This document shows positions 44,593 through 53,248 of a stretch of DNA of 64,000 bases, in pieces. Origin of the DNA: Paradevosia shaoguanensis (lineage in GTDB: Bacteria; Pseudomonadota; Alphaproteobacteria; Rhizobiales; Devosiaceae); contig NZ_CP068983.1 of the NCBI RefSeq assembly GCF_016801025.1, positions 1,674,001-1,738,000 of the forward strand, in the 5' to 3' direction. Made by a program: the position numbers and the translations under genes. The notes below the pieces were generated by a model. It searched no databases and had not been told where the DNA came from. It worked only from the letters and a program-made list of their open reading frames with translations. The stretch's first letter is position 1, and every line of letters starts with the position of its first letter.

Positions 44593-45615
44593 ATGACCAC
44601 CCCTAAACCCAAGATCGTCGTTACCCGCCGCCTGCCGGCCTCGGTCGAGGCGCGGATGGCGACGCTTTTCGATGCGCAGTTCAACATCGAGGACAATCCG
44701 CGTTCGCAGGACGAGGTGCTGGCGGCGCTCGAAGGCTGCGCGGTGCTGGTTTCCTCGATCACCGACCAGCTCGATGCCGCGTTTTTCGCGCGGGTGCCCA
44801 AATCGGTGCGGCTCATCGCCCAGTTCGGCAATGGCGTGGACAATATCGACATCGAAGCCGCCTATGCGGCGGGGCTGACGGTGACCAATACGCCGAGCGT
44901 CCTCACCGAGGACACGGCGGACATGGCCATGGTGCTGATGCTGGCGCTGCCGCGGCGGCTGGTGGAGGGCACGCAATTGCTCATCCGCGACCGGCATTGG
45001 GAGGGCTGGTCGCCGACCTGGATGCTGGGACGGCGGCTGCGCGGCAAGTCGCTGGGCATTGTCGGCATGGGCCGGATCGGCACGGCCGTGGCGCAGAGGG
45101 CCCGGGCGTTCGGGCTCAACATCCATTATTTTTCCCGTAACCGCCGGCCGCCGACGATCGAGGAAAAGCTCGAGGCGACCTATTGGGCCGATCTCGATGC
45201 GATGGTCGGGGCGGTCGATATCGTTTCGCTTCATACGCCCTATACGCGCGACACCTACCAGATCCTGGGCGCCGAAAGGCTGGCTCGCATGAAGCAGGAT
45301 GCGATGGTGGTAAACGTGTCGCGGCCCGAGCTGATCGACGAGGAAGCACTGGTGACCGAGATCGAGAAGCGGCACCTGAGCGGGGCGGCGCTCGATGTCT
45401 TCGAATATCGCCAGGGCATCAATCCGCGCCTGCTGGCACTGGCCGAGGCCAACAAGGTGGTGCTGACGGCGCATATGGCCTCGGCAACGCTGGAGGCCCG
45501 GGTGGAGATGGGGGAGACGGTGATCGTCAATATCCGCGCCTTCATCGACGGACACCAGCCGCCGCACCGGGTTTTGCCCGAAGTGCATGGCCAGAGCCGG
45601 ATGGCGCGGGGCTAG
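44593..45615 (+). CDS. D-isomer-specific 2-hydroxyacid dehydrogenase
   Basis: 340 residues, NAD(P)-dependent oxidoreductase of the glyoxylate/hydroxypyruvate reductase group. NAD-binding GIVGMGRIGTAVAQRA (about 154-169), substrate segment GNGVDNIDIEAAYAAG, catalytic Arg in NVSRPELIDE, Glu near IEKRHLSGAALDVFE, and His in LTAHMASATLEAR. The residue before the His is Ala where most relatives have Pro, and Met replaces Ile/Leu/Gly after it. The C-terminal GHQPPHRVLPEV resembles rhizobial glyoxylate reductases. Exact substrate uncertain. Confidence 0.85.
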   Translation: MTTPKPKIVVTRRLPASVEARMATLFDAQFNIEDNPRSQDEVLAALEGCAVLVSSITDQLDAAFFARVPKSVRLIAQFGNGVDNIDIEAAYAAGLTVTNTPSVLTEDTADMAMVLMLALPRRLVEGTQLLIRDRHWEGWSPTWMLGRRLRGKSLGIVGMGRIGTAVAQRARAFGLNIHYFSRNRRPPTIEEKLEATYWADLDAMVGAVDIVSLHTPYTRDTYQILGAERLARMKQDAMVVNVSRPELIDEEALVTEIEKRHLSGAALDVFEYRQGINPRLLALAEANKVVLTAHMASATLEARVEMGETVIVNIRAFIDGHQPPHRVLPEVHGQSRMARG

Positions 45616-45616
45616 G

Positions 45617-45645
45617 GCCGCCCGTCGGGCGGGCGACCCCATTTT
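45617..45645. terminator. weak terminator between converging dehydrogenase and MFS genes
   Basis: CCGCCC-GTC-GGGCGG stem-loop (45618-45632), then GACCCCATTTT on the plus strand. Loop is only 3 nt and the T-run is offset. Confidence 0.35.
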
Positions 45646-45650
45646 CGTTT

Positions 45651-47231
45651 TCAGGCAGAGGCAGGCTGGGAAGCGGCTTCCTCGTCTTCGGCCGGGCCGG
45701 TGGCGCCGATGGGCGGCAGGTGGCGCAGGCGCGTCATGACCAGCACGGCCACGCAGAGCAAGGCGACGGCGCTGACGGCTGCCACGACATGCATGCCGTT
45801 GGTGAAGGCCATGCCGGCAGCGGTCATCAGTTCGCGGCCGAGGGCTTCGGGCAATTGGGCGGCGGCGACCGAGGCGCTGGCGAGGGTATCCTCCACGGCG
45901 CTGACGATATCGGCGGGAAGGCCCTGGGGGGCCGTGACCGATATCTGGGCACGGTAGATGGCAGTGCCGACGCTGCCCAGGATAGCGATGCCGAGGGCGA
46001 AGCCGAATTCGGCGCAGGTTTCCGACAGGCCAGCGGCAGAGCCCGCCTTTTCAGGCCGCACCGAGCTCATGACGATGCCGTTGGCCAGCGTAACCATGGG
46101 CGCGCAGCCGGCATTGAAGAACATGAAGCCGACGACGACCGGCCAGACGCCGGAGGCGGCATCGGCCCGGGTGATGAGCAAGGCACCGAGCGCGCCGACG
46201 ACGAGGCTGCCGGCGATGAGTGGGGCCGGGCGCATGCGCTGGGCGAGAATGGGCGCCAGCATCAGCATGCCGGTCATGGCGACGACGCCGGGCAGGCCCC
46301 AGAGGCCGGCATGGAGCGGGGAGAGGCCGAGGACCAGCTGGAAATACTGGCTGGTATAGAGCATGACCGCGCCGGTCGAGGTGATGCCGAACATGCCCAG
46401 AACCGCCGTCGAGAAGGCGCGATTGGAAAAGAGCGTGAGATCGAAGAGCGGATCGGCGAGGCGCCGCTGGCGGGCGATGAAGACGATGGAAAAGCCGAGG
46501 CCGATGGCGATGGCGGCGAGTGAGAGGGCGGAAATGCCGGCATGGGCCATTTCCTTGAGCCCATAGACGACGGGCAGGATCGAAAGCAGCGACAGGACGA
46601 CGCTGAGGAGATCGAGCCGGCCGGCGGCGGGATCGCGATATTCGGGCAGGAGGAATGGTGCGGCCACCAGAAGCAGCAGCATGACCGGCACGGCCAGCAG
46701 GAAGACCGAACCCCACCAGAAATGCTCGAGCATGAAGCCGCCGACCAGCGGTCCCACGGTCATGCCGGCCATGAAGCAGACCATCCAGATGGAGATGGCG
46801 ACGCCACGCTGGGCTGGATCGCGGAACATGTTGGTGATGAGCGCCAGGATCGAGGGCGACATGGTGGCGCCGGCCAGGCCCAGGACCGCGCGAGCCGCGA
46901 TGAGAGTGGCGGCGCTCGGGGCGAAGGCGGCGAGGATCGAGGCGAGGCCGAAACCGGCGCCACCGAACATGAGGAGCTTGCGGCGGCCGATGCGGTCACC
47001 CAGCGTGCCCATGGTGATCATGAAGCCGGCGAGCATGAAGCTATAGATATCCATGATCCAGAGCTGCTGGGCGCTGTCGGCGCCAAGTGCGGCGCTCATA
47101 TGCGGGAGCGCGAGGACCATGACGGAAACGTCGATGGAAACGAGAAGGCTGGGAAGGGCGAGGACGGCAAGGCCGGTCCATTCCCTGGCGGTCGCGCGGG
47201 CAGGGCCGGGCGCGGTGGAGGCGGCGATCAT
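45651..47231 (-). CDS. MFS exporter, DHA2 (14-TM) type
   Basis: 526 residues from ATG 47231, which overlaps the DUF1127 stop by ATGA. Fourteen hydrophobic segments. DHA2 marks: helix 1 SLLVSIDVSVMVLALPHMS (motif D1-like), loop 2-3 GTLGDRIGRRKLLMFG (motif A), AARAVLGLAGATMSPSILAL (motif B), and motif C-like GMTVGPLVGGFMLEHFWWGSVFLLAVP. Similar to SmvA/QacA quaternary ammonium exporters. The frame is open to 47501 but that part is the DUF1127 gene. Proton-driven efflux; substrate not known. Confidence 0.87.
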   Translation of the reverse strand: MIAASTAPGPARATAREWTGLAVLALPSLLVSIDVSVMVLALPHMSAALGADSAQQLWIMDIYSFMLAGFMITMGTLGDRIGRRKLLMFGGAGFGLASILAAFAPSAATLIAARAVLGLAGATMSPSILALITNMFRDPAQRGVAISIWMVCFMAGMTVGPLVGGFMLEHFWWGSVFLLAVPVMLLLLVAAPFLLPEYRDPAAGRLDLLSVVLSLLSILPVVYGLKEMAHAGISALSLAAIAIGLGFSIVFIARQRRLADPLFDLTLFSNRAFSTAVLGMFGITSTGAVMLYTSQYFQLVLGLSPLHAGLWGLPGVVAMTGMLMLAPILAQRMRPAPLIAGSLVVGALGALLITRADAASGVWPVVVGFMFFNAGCAPMVTLANGIVMSSVRPEKAGSAAGLSETCAEFGFALGIAILGSVGTAIYRAQISVTAPQGLPADIVSAVEDTLASASVAAAQLPEALGRELMTAAGMAFTNGMHVVAAVSAVALLCVAVLVMTRLRHLPPIGATGPAEDEEAASQPASA

Positions 47232-47455
47232 CGGGAAATCTCCTGCTGATGAGGTTGATGGCGAGCCGCGAAGGCAGCTTCGATGGCGTCGGAAGACAGG
47301 CCGAGATCGGCGAGCCGGTGCGGGTTCATGTCGAGAAGGCTGCGCAGGGCCTGATGCCGGGCCTGCCGCTGCCGCCAGGCAGCGAGGCGAGCACGGAGGG
47401 CGCGGCCGAAGGGGTAGGCCGGTCGATCGTCGAGACGTGGGACAGCAATGGACAT
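47228..47455 (-). CDS. DUF1127 small protein coupled to the exporter gene
   Basis: 75 residues. GAGGAG stands nine bases before ATG 47455. The C-terminal DUF1127 core is LRARLAAWRQRQARHQALRSLLDMNPHRLADLGLSSDAIEAAF, with a 20-residue N-terminal extension. The last codons overlap the exporter start by 4 nt (ATGA), so translation is coupled. Upstream lies a terminator, so it heads its own two-gene operon. Confidence 0.85.
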   Translation of the reverse strand: MSIAVPRLDDRPAYPFGRALRARLAAWRQRQARHQALRSLLDMNPHRLADLGLSSDAIEAAFAARHQPHQQEISR

Positions 47456-47536
47456 TTGAGCATCTCCTCGATTGGCAAAGCATCCTCGTTCCGCCTTTCA
47501 CGACGAAGGAGGGCGGGAGAAATCGACAGGCCGGGA

Positions 47537-47558
47537 CAAAAAAGCGGGGTGATCCCGC
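47537..47558 (-). terminator. terminator of the SRPBCC-alpha/beta hydrolase transcript
   Basis: On the minus strand GCGGG-ATCAC-CCCGC followed by six T. It lies 12 nt past the hydrolase stop and separates it from the DUF1127-exporter operon. Confidence 0.75.
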
Positions 47559-47569
47559 GCCGAACGCCT

Positions 47570-48376
47570 TCAGGCGTTCAGGAATTCGCGCAAAGCCGGG
47601 GCGATGGCCTCGGCGGCGGGGCCGTGGCCCTGGCCCGGCAAGGTGCGGCGCCGGGCATTGGGGATGGCAGCAGCGACCGTTTCGACGGAGTGGCGGATAT
47701 AGGGCATTTCGGCGGGCGTCGTTTCGCCGTCGAGCACCAGGGTGGGCGTTGCTATGCCGGCCCAGCGCTGCGGCAGGGCGCCATCGGCATAGCCGCGCTG
47801 CATGATGCGAGCGTCGTAGCGCAAGGTTGGGGCAATGGCGGTGACAATAGCCCAGAACGGGCTGGCGGCCATGCCATCGACCATTTCGGGCGGAACGCCG
47901 ACACCGGTGATGAAGAAGTGGCGGGCGGCGCCGTCGCGATCATTGCGCGCGATGAAGCCGTCAAGCTTTGCGACGTAGTCGGCGGGCATGGGTTGACGGG
48001 CCGGCGGCAGGGCGAAAGGCGGTTCGTAGAGTATCAGGCTTTCGACCGGCAGGCCGGCCAGCACCGCCTCGGCGGCGAGCACGGCGCCGGAGGAATAGCC
48101 GAGGAGCGAGGCCTTGCCGCCGACCACGTCGATCAGGGCGGCGATATCCTCGAGTTCGCGTTCGACGGCGTAGTCCGGGGCGTCGGTGCTTTCGCCGCGG
48201 CCGCGGCGATCATAGAGGATGATCATGAAGCGATCGGCGAGGAGCGCCGAGAGCCGGGCGAGGGTCGGATCGATGGCGCGGTGCTGGATGGCACCGGCCA
48301 CATGGATCAGAGCCGGACCATTGCCCTCCCGCTGATAGGCGATCTTCGTGCCGTCTTTCGAGGTGATGGTCGGCAT
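47570..48376 (-). CDS. alpha/beta hydrolase
   Basis: 268 residues. Nucleophile elbow GYSSGA (about 93-98) with Ser, an upstream ILYDRRGRGESTDAP, acid likely in LVLDGETTP, and the base His in LPGQGHGPAAEA. This set defines an esterase/haloperoxidase-like hydrolase. It begins 12 nt after the SRPBCC-C stop, so the two share a transcript governed by the ArsR-type operator upstream. Substrate unknown. Confidence 0.85.
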   Translation of the reverse strand: MPTITSKDGTKIAYQREGNGPALIHVAGAIQHRAIDPTLARLSALLADRFMIILYDRRGRGESTDAPDYAVERELEDIAALIDVVGGKASLLGYSSGAVLAAEAVLAGLPVESLILYEPPFALPPARQPMPADYVAKLDGFIARNDRDGAARHFFITGVGVPPEMVDGMAASPFWAIVTAIAPTLRYDARIMQRGYADGALPQRWAGIATPTLVLDGETTPAEMPYIRHSVETVAAAIPNARRRTLPGQGHGPAAEAIAPALREFLNA

Positions 48377-48388
48377 TTGCGCGCTCCC

Positions 48389-48844
48389 TCAGGCGGTCTT
48401 GAGGTATTTTTCGAGCTGGTCGATGAGCGCGATCGTGCCTTCCTTGCGCTGCTCGTTATTGTCGAGCCCGTCGAGATAGGCGCCGTGTTCGGTAACGAGG
48501 AGGCGTGTGCCGCTGCCTTCCGCGCGCAGTTCGACCGAAGCAAGCGAGACCGAGATGCGAGCGCCGTTCATGGTCATGTCGTAGGTGTAGATGATGCGCT
48601 CGTTCTCGACGATGTCCTGGTAGAGGACGTCGAAGGTGAAGGTGGTGCCGCCGGCTTCGCCTTCATTGTATTCGCGCCCGCCGACACGGAAATCGAACTG
48701 CTTGGGCGTATTGTCGCCGCCGGGAGCGCCGAACCACTTGGCTTTCTGCTTGACGTCAGCCCAGGCGGCGAAGACGCGGGCGGGCGGCACCGGCAGGGTG
48801 CGTTCGATGACGAAGGTGCCATAGGCGATGGAGCGTTCAGTCAT
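48389..48844 (-). CDS. SRPBCC (AHSA1-like) protein C
   Basis: 151 residues, single START-like domain: RTLPVPPARVFAAWADVKQKAKWF, then FDFRVGGREYNEGEAGG, YQDIVENERIIYTYDM and TEHGAYLDGLDNNEQR. It closely parallels SRPBCC-A at 49424, and less so SRPBCC-B. Such domains bind hydrophobic ligands. Its promoter carries one operator overlapping the -10 and another just upstream of the -35, so it starts a second transcript within the cluster. Confidence 0.87.
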   Translation of the reverse strand: MTERSIAYGTFVIERTLPVPPARVFAAWADVKQKAKWFGAPGGDNTPKQFDFRVGGREYNEGEAGGTTFTFDVLYQDIVENERIIYTYDMTMNGARISVSLASVELRAEGSGTRLLVTEHGAYLDGLDNNEQRKEGTIALIDQLEKYLKTA

Positions 48845-48860
48845 TTTGCCGTCCTAATTG

Positions 48861-48922
48861 TTAAGTGATAACTTAAGTATTCATGCGCGACGGCATGAGT
48901 CAATGCTTAAGTTAGTGCTTAA
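48861..48922 (-). promoter_or_regulatory. promoter of SRPBCC-C with two ArsR-type operators
   Basis: On the minus strand TTGACT (48903-48898), 17 nt, ATACTT (48880-48875). The -10 runs into the dyad TTAAGTGATAACTTAA (48861-48876, perfect 6-bp arms, 4-nt centre). A second dyad TTAAGTTAGTGCTTAA (48907-48922) lies just upstream of the -35 and overlaps the SRPBCC-B stop. The spacer itself has a TCATGC/GCATGA inverted repeat (48881-48898). Confidence 0.75.
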
Positions 48923-49406
48923 GTGATTTTTCGTCGAACAGGCCGGCGAGATGGGCGAGGCGAAGCGTGGCGCCGTTGAAGCGGCCGCGCGGGCTATCGA
49001 GGCCATCGAGGAAAATGCCCTGCTCGCAATAGCGGATGGCGCAGGCCTTTCCGTGCGGGGCGATTTCGAGGCTGGCGAGGGAGGAGGAGCCGTGGCGCCC
49101 CTCTATGCGGATGTCGTAGCTGAAGACGATGCGCAGGTCGGGGACGATCTCGCGATAGACCGCCTCGTAGGTGAAGCGGCGGCCACAGGAGGAGCGACCA
49201 TAGAGAAACTCACGGCCCCCGACGCGGAAATCGAGATGGCGGTGCAGGCTTTCGATCGAGAACCAGCGAGCCTTGCAGGCGGGCTCGGCCCAGGCGGCGA
49301 AAACCTTGGCAGCCGACGCGGGGAAGTCGCGCTCAAGGAGGAAGCTCGACTGGATGAGGGAGTGCGGTGGCCGGTCGGGAGCGTGGATGGGCAGAGAGGG
49401 GAGCAC
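48912..49406 (-). CDS. SRPBCC (AHSA1-like) protein B
   Basis: 164 residues, more diverged paralogue: LERDFPASAAKVFAAWAEPACKARWF, LDFRVGGREFLYG, YREIVPDLRIVFSYDI and CEQGIFLDGLDSPRGR keep the frame of the other two. It has extra cysteines (ACKARW, SSCGRR, KACAIRYCEQ) that the sisters lack. It starts 17 nt after SRPBCC-A and its stop codon overlaps an operator. An alternative start may be a later codon, as the first 17 residues are Pro-rich and unlike the sisters. Confidence 0.82.
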   Translation of the reverse strand: MLPSLPIHAPDRPPHSLIQSSFLLERDFPASAAKVFAAWAEPACKARWFSIESLHRHLDFRVGGREFLYGRSSCGRRFTYEAVYREIVPDLRIVFSYDIRIEGRHGSSSLASLEIAPHGKACAIRYCEQGIFLDGLDSPRGRFNGATLRLAHLAGLFDEKSLKH

Positions 49407-49423
49407 AGTATCCCCTCCTCGGC

Positions 49424-49897
49424 TCAGGCGTCGGCGGATTCGCGGGCGAGGAAATTGCCCAGCGCGTCGAGGAGATCGCGCGTGCCCTGTTCGCGGCTGC
49501 CGGCATCGTCGTAGCCGTCCAGGAACGCGCCCTGTTCGGTCAGGACGAGTTCGGTGCCGCCATCCACGGGGCGCAGTTCGAACGTAGCGACGGAGACCGA
49601 GATGCGCGTGTCGTCCAGGTGCATGTCGTAGCTGTAGATGATGCGCTCGTTCTCGACGATGTCCTGGTAGATGGCGTTGAAGGTGTGGACGGTGCCGCCC
49701 GGCGGGCCGCCACGGCTCATCTCACGGCCGCCGACGCGGAAATCGAAGCTGTGCTCGTCGGAGCCCCACTCTTCCGGGCCGTTGAACCAGGCGGCCTTGC
49801 GCCTGGGATCGGCAAAAGCGGAGAAGACGCGGCGGGCGGGCACCGGATAGGTGCGGCGCAGGGTGAAGGTGGCGTGGGTGACCGAACGGGTCGTCAT
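49424..49897 (-). CDS. SRPBCC (AHSA1-like) protein A
   Basis: 157 residues from ATG 49897, which overlaps the arsR stop by ATGA. START-like domain with RRTYPVPARRVFSAFADPRRKAAWF, FDFRVGGREMSRGGPPGG, YQDIVENERIIYSYDM and TEQGAFLDGYDDAGSRE. An ArsR gene followed by an overlapping SRPBCC gene is a frequent bacterial pair, usually read as regulator plus ligand-binding or detoxifying partner. Ligand unknown. Confidence 0.88.
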   Translation of the reverse strand: MTTRSVTHATFTLRRTYPVPARRVFSAFADPRRKAAWFNGPEEWGSDEHSFDFRVGGREMSRGGPPGGTVHTFNAIYQDIVENERIIYSYDMHLDDTRISVSVATFELRPVDGGTELVLTEQGAFLDGYDDAGSREQGTRDLLDALGNFLARESADA

Positions 49898-50241
49898 GAT
49901 TGCACTCCATCGTCTTCGGGATTGGCGGCGAGGAATTCGCCCAGCCGGTCGAGGCGCCGCACCCATTGCGTGCGCCGGTCGTTGATCCATTGCTCGGCAA
50001 GGCTCAAGGCGCCGGAATCGAGGGTGCAGGTCCGCACGCGCCCGACCTTTTCGCTTTTCACCAGCCCACTCTGTTCCAGTACCTGCAGGTGCTGCACGAC
50101 AGCGGGCAGCGAGATGGGCAGGGGCCTGGCCAGTTCACTCACCGAAGCAGGGCCGCGGCTCAGCCGCTCGACCATAATCCGTCGGGTCGGATCGGCCAGG
50201 GCCTGGAACATGAGGTCTAGGGATGCATCTTGGTTAAGCAT
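49894..50241 (-). CDS. ArsR-family regulator of the SRPBCC cluster
   Basis: 115 residues from ATG 50241. Winged helix: DLMFQALADPTRRIMVERLSRG, PASVSELARPLPISLPAVVQHLQVLEQSGLV, then KSEKVGRVRTCTLDSGALSLAEQWI. No metal-binding CxC motif is seen in alpha 3, so it is of the SRPBCC-partner type rather than a metal sensor. The upstream extension of the frame crosses the operator and promoter and is rejected. An operator overlaps its own start codon, pointing to autoregulation. Confidence 0.9.
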   Translation of the reverse strand: MLNQDASLDLMFQALADPTRRIMVERLSRGPASVSELARPLPISLPAVVQHLQVLEQSGLVKSEKVGRVRTCTLDSGALSLAEQWINDRRTQWVRRLDRLGEFLAANPEDDGVQS

Positions 50242-50276
50242 GCACTTAAGTATCGTCCGGCGCGGCGAAGAGTCAA
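50234..50276 (-). promoter_or_regulatory. arsR promoter with operator overlapping the start codon
   Basis: On the minus strand TTGACT (50276-50271), 17 nt, ATACTT (50253-50248), running into the dyad TTAAGCATGCACTTAA (50234-50249). The ATG of arsR (50241-50239) lies within the dyad, so transcription would start inside or just past it and the mRNA would be leaderless or nearly so. It has the same plan as the SRPBCC-C promoter. Confidence 0.75.
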
Positions 50277-50283
50277 GCGGACA

Positions 50284-50325
50284 AAGCAAAGGGCCCGGAT
50301 CGCAACCGATCCGGGCCCTTTGTTA
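50284..50325. terminator. strong terminator after pnp
   Basis: AAAGGGCCCGGATCG and CGATCCGGGCCCTTT form a 15-bp perfect stem with a 4-nt loop; T-rich on both sides. It ends the pnp transcript before the arsR promoter. Confidence 0.9.
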
Positions 50326-50341
50326 TTGGACTGGCTCAGCC

Positions 50342-52477
50342 TTACTCGGCGGCCGGGGTCTCTTCCTTGGCGATTTCCTTGCCGGTCGCCTGGTCGACGA
50401 CCTTCATGGAGAGGCGAACCTTGCCGCGCTCGTCGAAGCCCAGGAGCTTGACCCAGACCTTGTCGCCTTCCTTGACCACGTCGGTGGTCTTGGCAACGCG
50501 GGCTTCGGCCAGCTGGGAGATGTGGACGAGGCCGTCCTTGGCGCCGAAGAAGTTCACGAACGCGCCGAAATCGGCGGTCTTGACCACGGTGCCCTGGTAG
50601 ATGTGGCCGACTTCCGGCTCATCGGTGATCGAGCGGATCCACTTGATGGCCGCATCGATCGCCTTGCCGTCCGAGGACGAGACCTTGACGGTGCCGTCGT
50701 CGTTGATGTCGACCTTGGCGCCGGTCTTCTCCACGATCTCGCGGATGACCTTGCCGCCCGAACCGATGACTTCACGGATCTTGTCGGTCGGAATGGTGAT
50801 CGACTCGATGCGCGGGGCGAATTCGCCGACGCTGTCGCGGCTGGCGGTCAGGGCCTTGGCCATTTCGCCCAGGATGTGCTCGCGACCGCCCTTGGCCTGA
50901 CCGAGAGCGACCTTCATGATCTCTTCGGTGATGCCGGCGATCTTGATGTCCATCTGGAGCGAGGTGACGCCGTCGGCGGTGCCCGCAACCTTGAAGTCCA
51001 TGTCGCCCAGGTGATCTTCGTCACCCAGGATGTCCGAAAGCACCGCATAGCGGTCGCCTTCGAGGATCAGGCCCATGGCGATGCCGGCGACCGGCTTCTT
51101 CATGGGCACGCCCGCATCCATCAGCGCCAGCGAGGTGCCGCAGACGGTGGCCATCGAGGAGGAGCCGTTCGACTCGGTGATCTCGGAGACCACGCGGATC
51201 GTGTACGGGAACTCTTCGGACTTCGGACGGATCGGGTTGATGGCGCGCCAGGCGAGCTTGCCGTGGCCGATTTCGCGGCGGCCGGGCGAACCCATGCGGC
51301 CGGTCTCGCCGACCGAATAGGGCGGGAAGTTGTAGTGCAGCATGAAGTTCACCTTCTCGGTGCCTTCAAGGCTGTCCACGAACTGCTCGTCGTCGCCCGT
51401 GCCCAGGGTCGCAACGACCAGGGCCTGGGTTTCGCCACGGGTGAAGAGGGCCGAGCCGTGCGTACGCGGCAGGATTCCGACTTCGGCGACGATCGGGCGG
51501 ACGGTGACCAGGTCACGGCCGTCGATGCGCTTGCCGGTGTCCAGGATATTCCAGCGGACGATCTTGGCCTGGAGGTTATGGATGACCTCGCCGAGAGCTT
51601 CTGCCGAAACGGTGCCGTCTTCGATGGCCTGGGCGAAGTGTTCCTTCACCTTGGCCTTGGCGGCGTCGACCGCTGCGTAGCGATCTTCCTTCTTGGTGAT
51701 CTGGTAGGCGGCGCGCAGGTCGGTCTCGGCAACAGCCAGAACGTCCTTCTCGAGCGCCGAATAATCGGGCGCGGTGAAGTCGCGCGGATCCTTGGCGGCA
51801 AGCTCGGCCAGCTTGATGATGGCCTCGATGACCTTGCGCGAGGCTTCGTGGCCGAACATGACGGCCCCGAGCATCACTTCCTCGGAAAGCTCCTGGGCTT
51901 CCGATTCAACCATCAGCACGGCGTCGGCAGTGCCGGCCATGACGAGGTCGAGCTTGGAATCGACGCGCTTGTCGATTGCGGTGTTGAGGACGTACTGGCC
52001 GTCGATATAGCCGACGCGCGCGGCGCCGATCGGGCCCATGAACGGCACGCCCGAAATGGTCAGGGCCGCGGAGGCTGCAACCATGGCCAGGATGTCCGGC
52101 TCGTTTTCCATGTCGTGCTGGAGAACGGTGACGATGACCTGGGTCTCGTTCTTGTAGCCATCGGGGAAGAGCGGACGGATCGGACGGTCGATCAGGCGCG
52201 AGGTCAGCGTCTCGTTTTCGGTCGGACGGCCTTCACGCTTGAAGTAGCCGCCCGGGATCTTGCCGGCGGCGAAGTACTTTTCCTGGTAGTTGACGGTCAG
52301 CGGGAAGAAGTCCTGGCCGGGCTTGGCGGACTTGGCCGACACGACAGTGGCCAGCACCACGGTCTCGCCCAGGGTCGCCATGACGGCGCCGTCGGCCTGG
52401 CGGGCAACCTTGCCCGTCTCGAGCGTCAGCGGCTGACCACCCCAGTTGAGTTCCACTTTGTGGGTATTAAAGAACAT
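50342..52477 (-). CDS. pnp: polyribonucleotide nucleotidyltransferase
   Basis: 711 residues from ATG 52477 ([14 protein letters not shown]); the frame is open further upstream only through the rpsO-pnp spacer. Two RNase PH-like domains ([49 protein letters not shown]), a KH domain ([25 protein letters not shown]) and a C-terminal S1 domain ([27 protein letters not shown]). 3'-to-5' phosphorolytic RNA decay. Follows rpsO after 344 nt with two hairpins. Confidence 0.97.
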   Translation of the reverse strand: MFFNTHKVELNWGGQPLTLETGKVARQADGAVMATLGETVVLATVVSAKSAKPGQDFFPLTVNYQEKYFAAGKIPGGYFKREGRPTENETLTSRLIDRPIRPLFPDGYKNETQVIVTVLQHDMENEPDILAMVAASAALTISGVPFMGPIGAARVGYIDGQYVLNTAIDKRVDSKLDLVMAGTADAVLMVESEAQELSEEVMLGAVMFGHEASRKVIEAIIKLAELAAKDPRDFTAPDYSALEKDVLAVAETDLRAAYQITKKEDRYAAVDAAKAKVKEHFAQAIEDGTVSAEALGEVIHNLQAKIVRWNILDTGKRIDGRDLVTVRPIVAEVGILPRTHGSALFTRGETQALVVATLGTGDDEQFVDSLEGTEKVNFMLHYNFPPYSVGETGRMGSPGRREIGHGKLAWRAINPIRPKSEEFPYTIRVVSEITESNGSSSMATVCGTSLALMDAGVPMKKPVAGIAMGLILEGDRYAVLSDILGDEDHLGDMDFKVAGTADGVTSLQMDIKIAGITEEIMKVALGQAKGGREHILGEMAKALTASRDSVGEFAPRIESITIPTDKIREVIGSGGKVIREIVEKTGAKVDINDDGTVKVSSSDGKAIDAAIKWIRSITDEPEVGHIYQGTVVKTADFGAFVNFFGAKDGLVHISQLAEARVAKTTDVVKEGDKVWVKLLGFDERGKVRLSMKVVDQATGKEIAKEETPAAE

Positions 52478-52821
52478 GTCTTGTCTTTCCTTGTGCCGGA
52501 AGCCCTTTGAGGCGCGGTGCGTAGGACCGCTGGGGACATATCCGGTGCACCCCGCCGGCCGCACCCCATGTGCAGGACCAGCCCCAAGGCGCCTATTTCC
52601 GCTCCGGCCGGCAGGGCGCGGCCCGAAAGGGCAACCCAACGCCTCGCCGCTTTGTCCTGGCGGAACATGGACAAGACAATGAGCAGCTCACCTCGAAGGG
52701 TGACGTATGAGCGGCCGATAATCCTGCCATGCTCCGTCAAATACCGGACTACGCATGACCCGCCCGAAGGGCGGAAACGGCATGGGAGCCTGGCCCCCAT
52801 GCCAAAGTTCGTCGCGCCAAA
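52478..52821 (-). promoter_or_regulatory. rpsO-pnp spacer with two stem-loops
   Basis: 344 bases without a gene. On the minus strand, reading from rpsO: GGCATGGG/CCCATGCC (52803-52779, 8-bp stem, 9-nt loop), then CCGCCC-TTC-GGGCGG (52774-52760). In many bacteria this spacer contains the rpsO terminator and the RNase III-cleaved pnp leader used for autoregulation; neither hairpin has a good T-run, so processing seems likelier than termination. Confidence 0.55.
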
Positions 52822-53091
52822 TTAGCGGCGCAGGCCGAGCCGTTCGATCAGGCTCTTGTAGCGGGCTTCATCGACGTTCTTGACGTAGTCAAGCAGACGG
52901 CGACGGAGCGAAACGAGCTTCAGCAGACCGCGGCGGGAATGGTTGTCCTTGCCGTGGGTCTTGAAGTGTTCGGTGAGGTTGGCAATGCGCTCGGAGAGGA
53001 TGGCAACCTGGACTTCGGGCGAACCCGTGTCGTCCTTCTTGGTCGCATATTCCTTGATCAGAGCGGCCTTGCGCTCAGCAGTAATCGACAT
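52822..53091 (-). CDS. rpsO: 30S ribosomal protein S15
   Basis: 89 residues from ATG 53091 ([16 protein letters not shown]), the standard length and start. Conserved core [44 protein letters not shown] and C-terminal [12 protein letters not shown]. Binds 16S rRNA and can repress its own mRNA. Here it is separated from truB by 3.4 kb of unrelated genes. Confidence 0.97.
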   Translation of the reverse strand: MSITAERKAALIKEYATKKDDTGSPEVQVAILSERIANLTEHFKTHGKDNHSRRGLLKLVSLRRRLLDYVKNVDEARYKSLIERLGLRR

Positions 53092-53248
53092 CGTGTGATC
53101 CTTTACTCTTAGGATTTTGGGACGCTCGCTGCCGGGATGTCGTCCAGGAGGAGCCGCTAAAAGACGAGCCGAGCCCCCGAAGGGACTTTGCCGCTTGCGG
53201 GGCATATAGGGGAAAAGCGCCGCCAATACCAGCCAAATCTCGAAGACG

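Noticed and set aside
49367-52510. A plus-strand open frame of over 1000 codons opposite pnp and the SRPBCC-A/arsR genes.
   Set aside because: It mirrors pnp codon by codon; GC-rich third positions keep the opposite frame open. The translation is Gly/Asp/Leu-rich with no family features.
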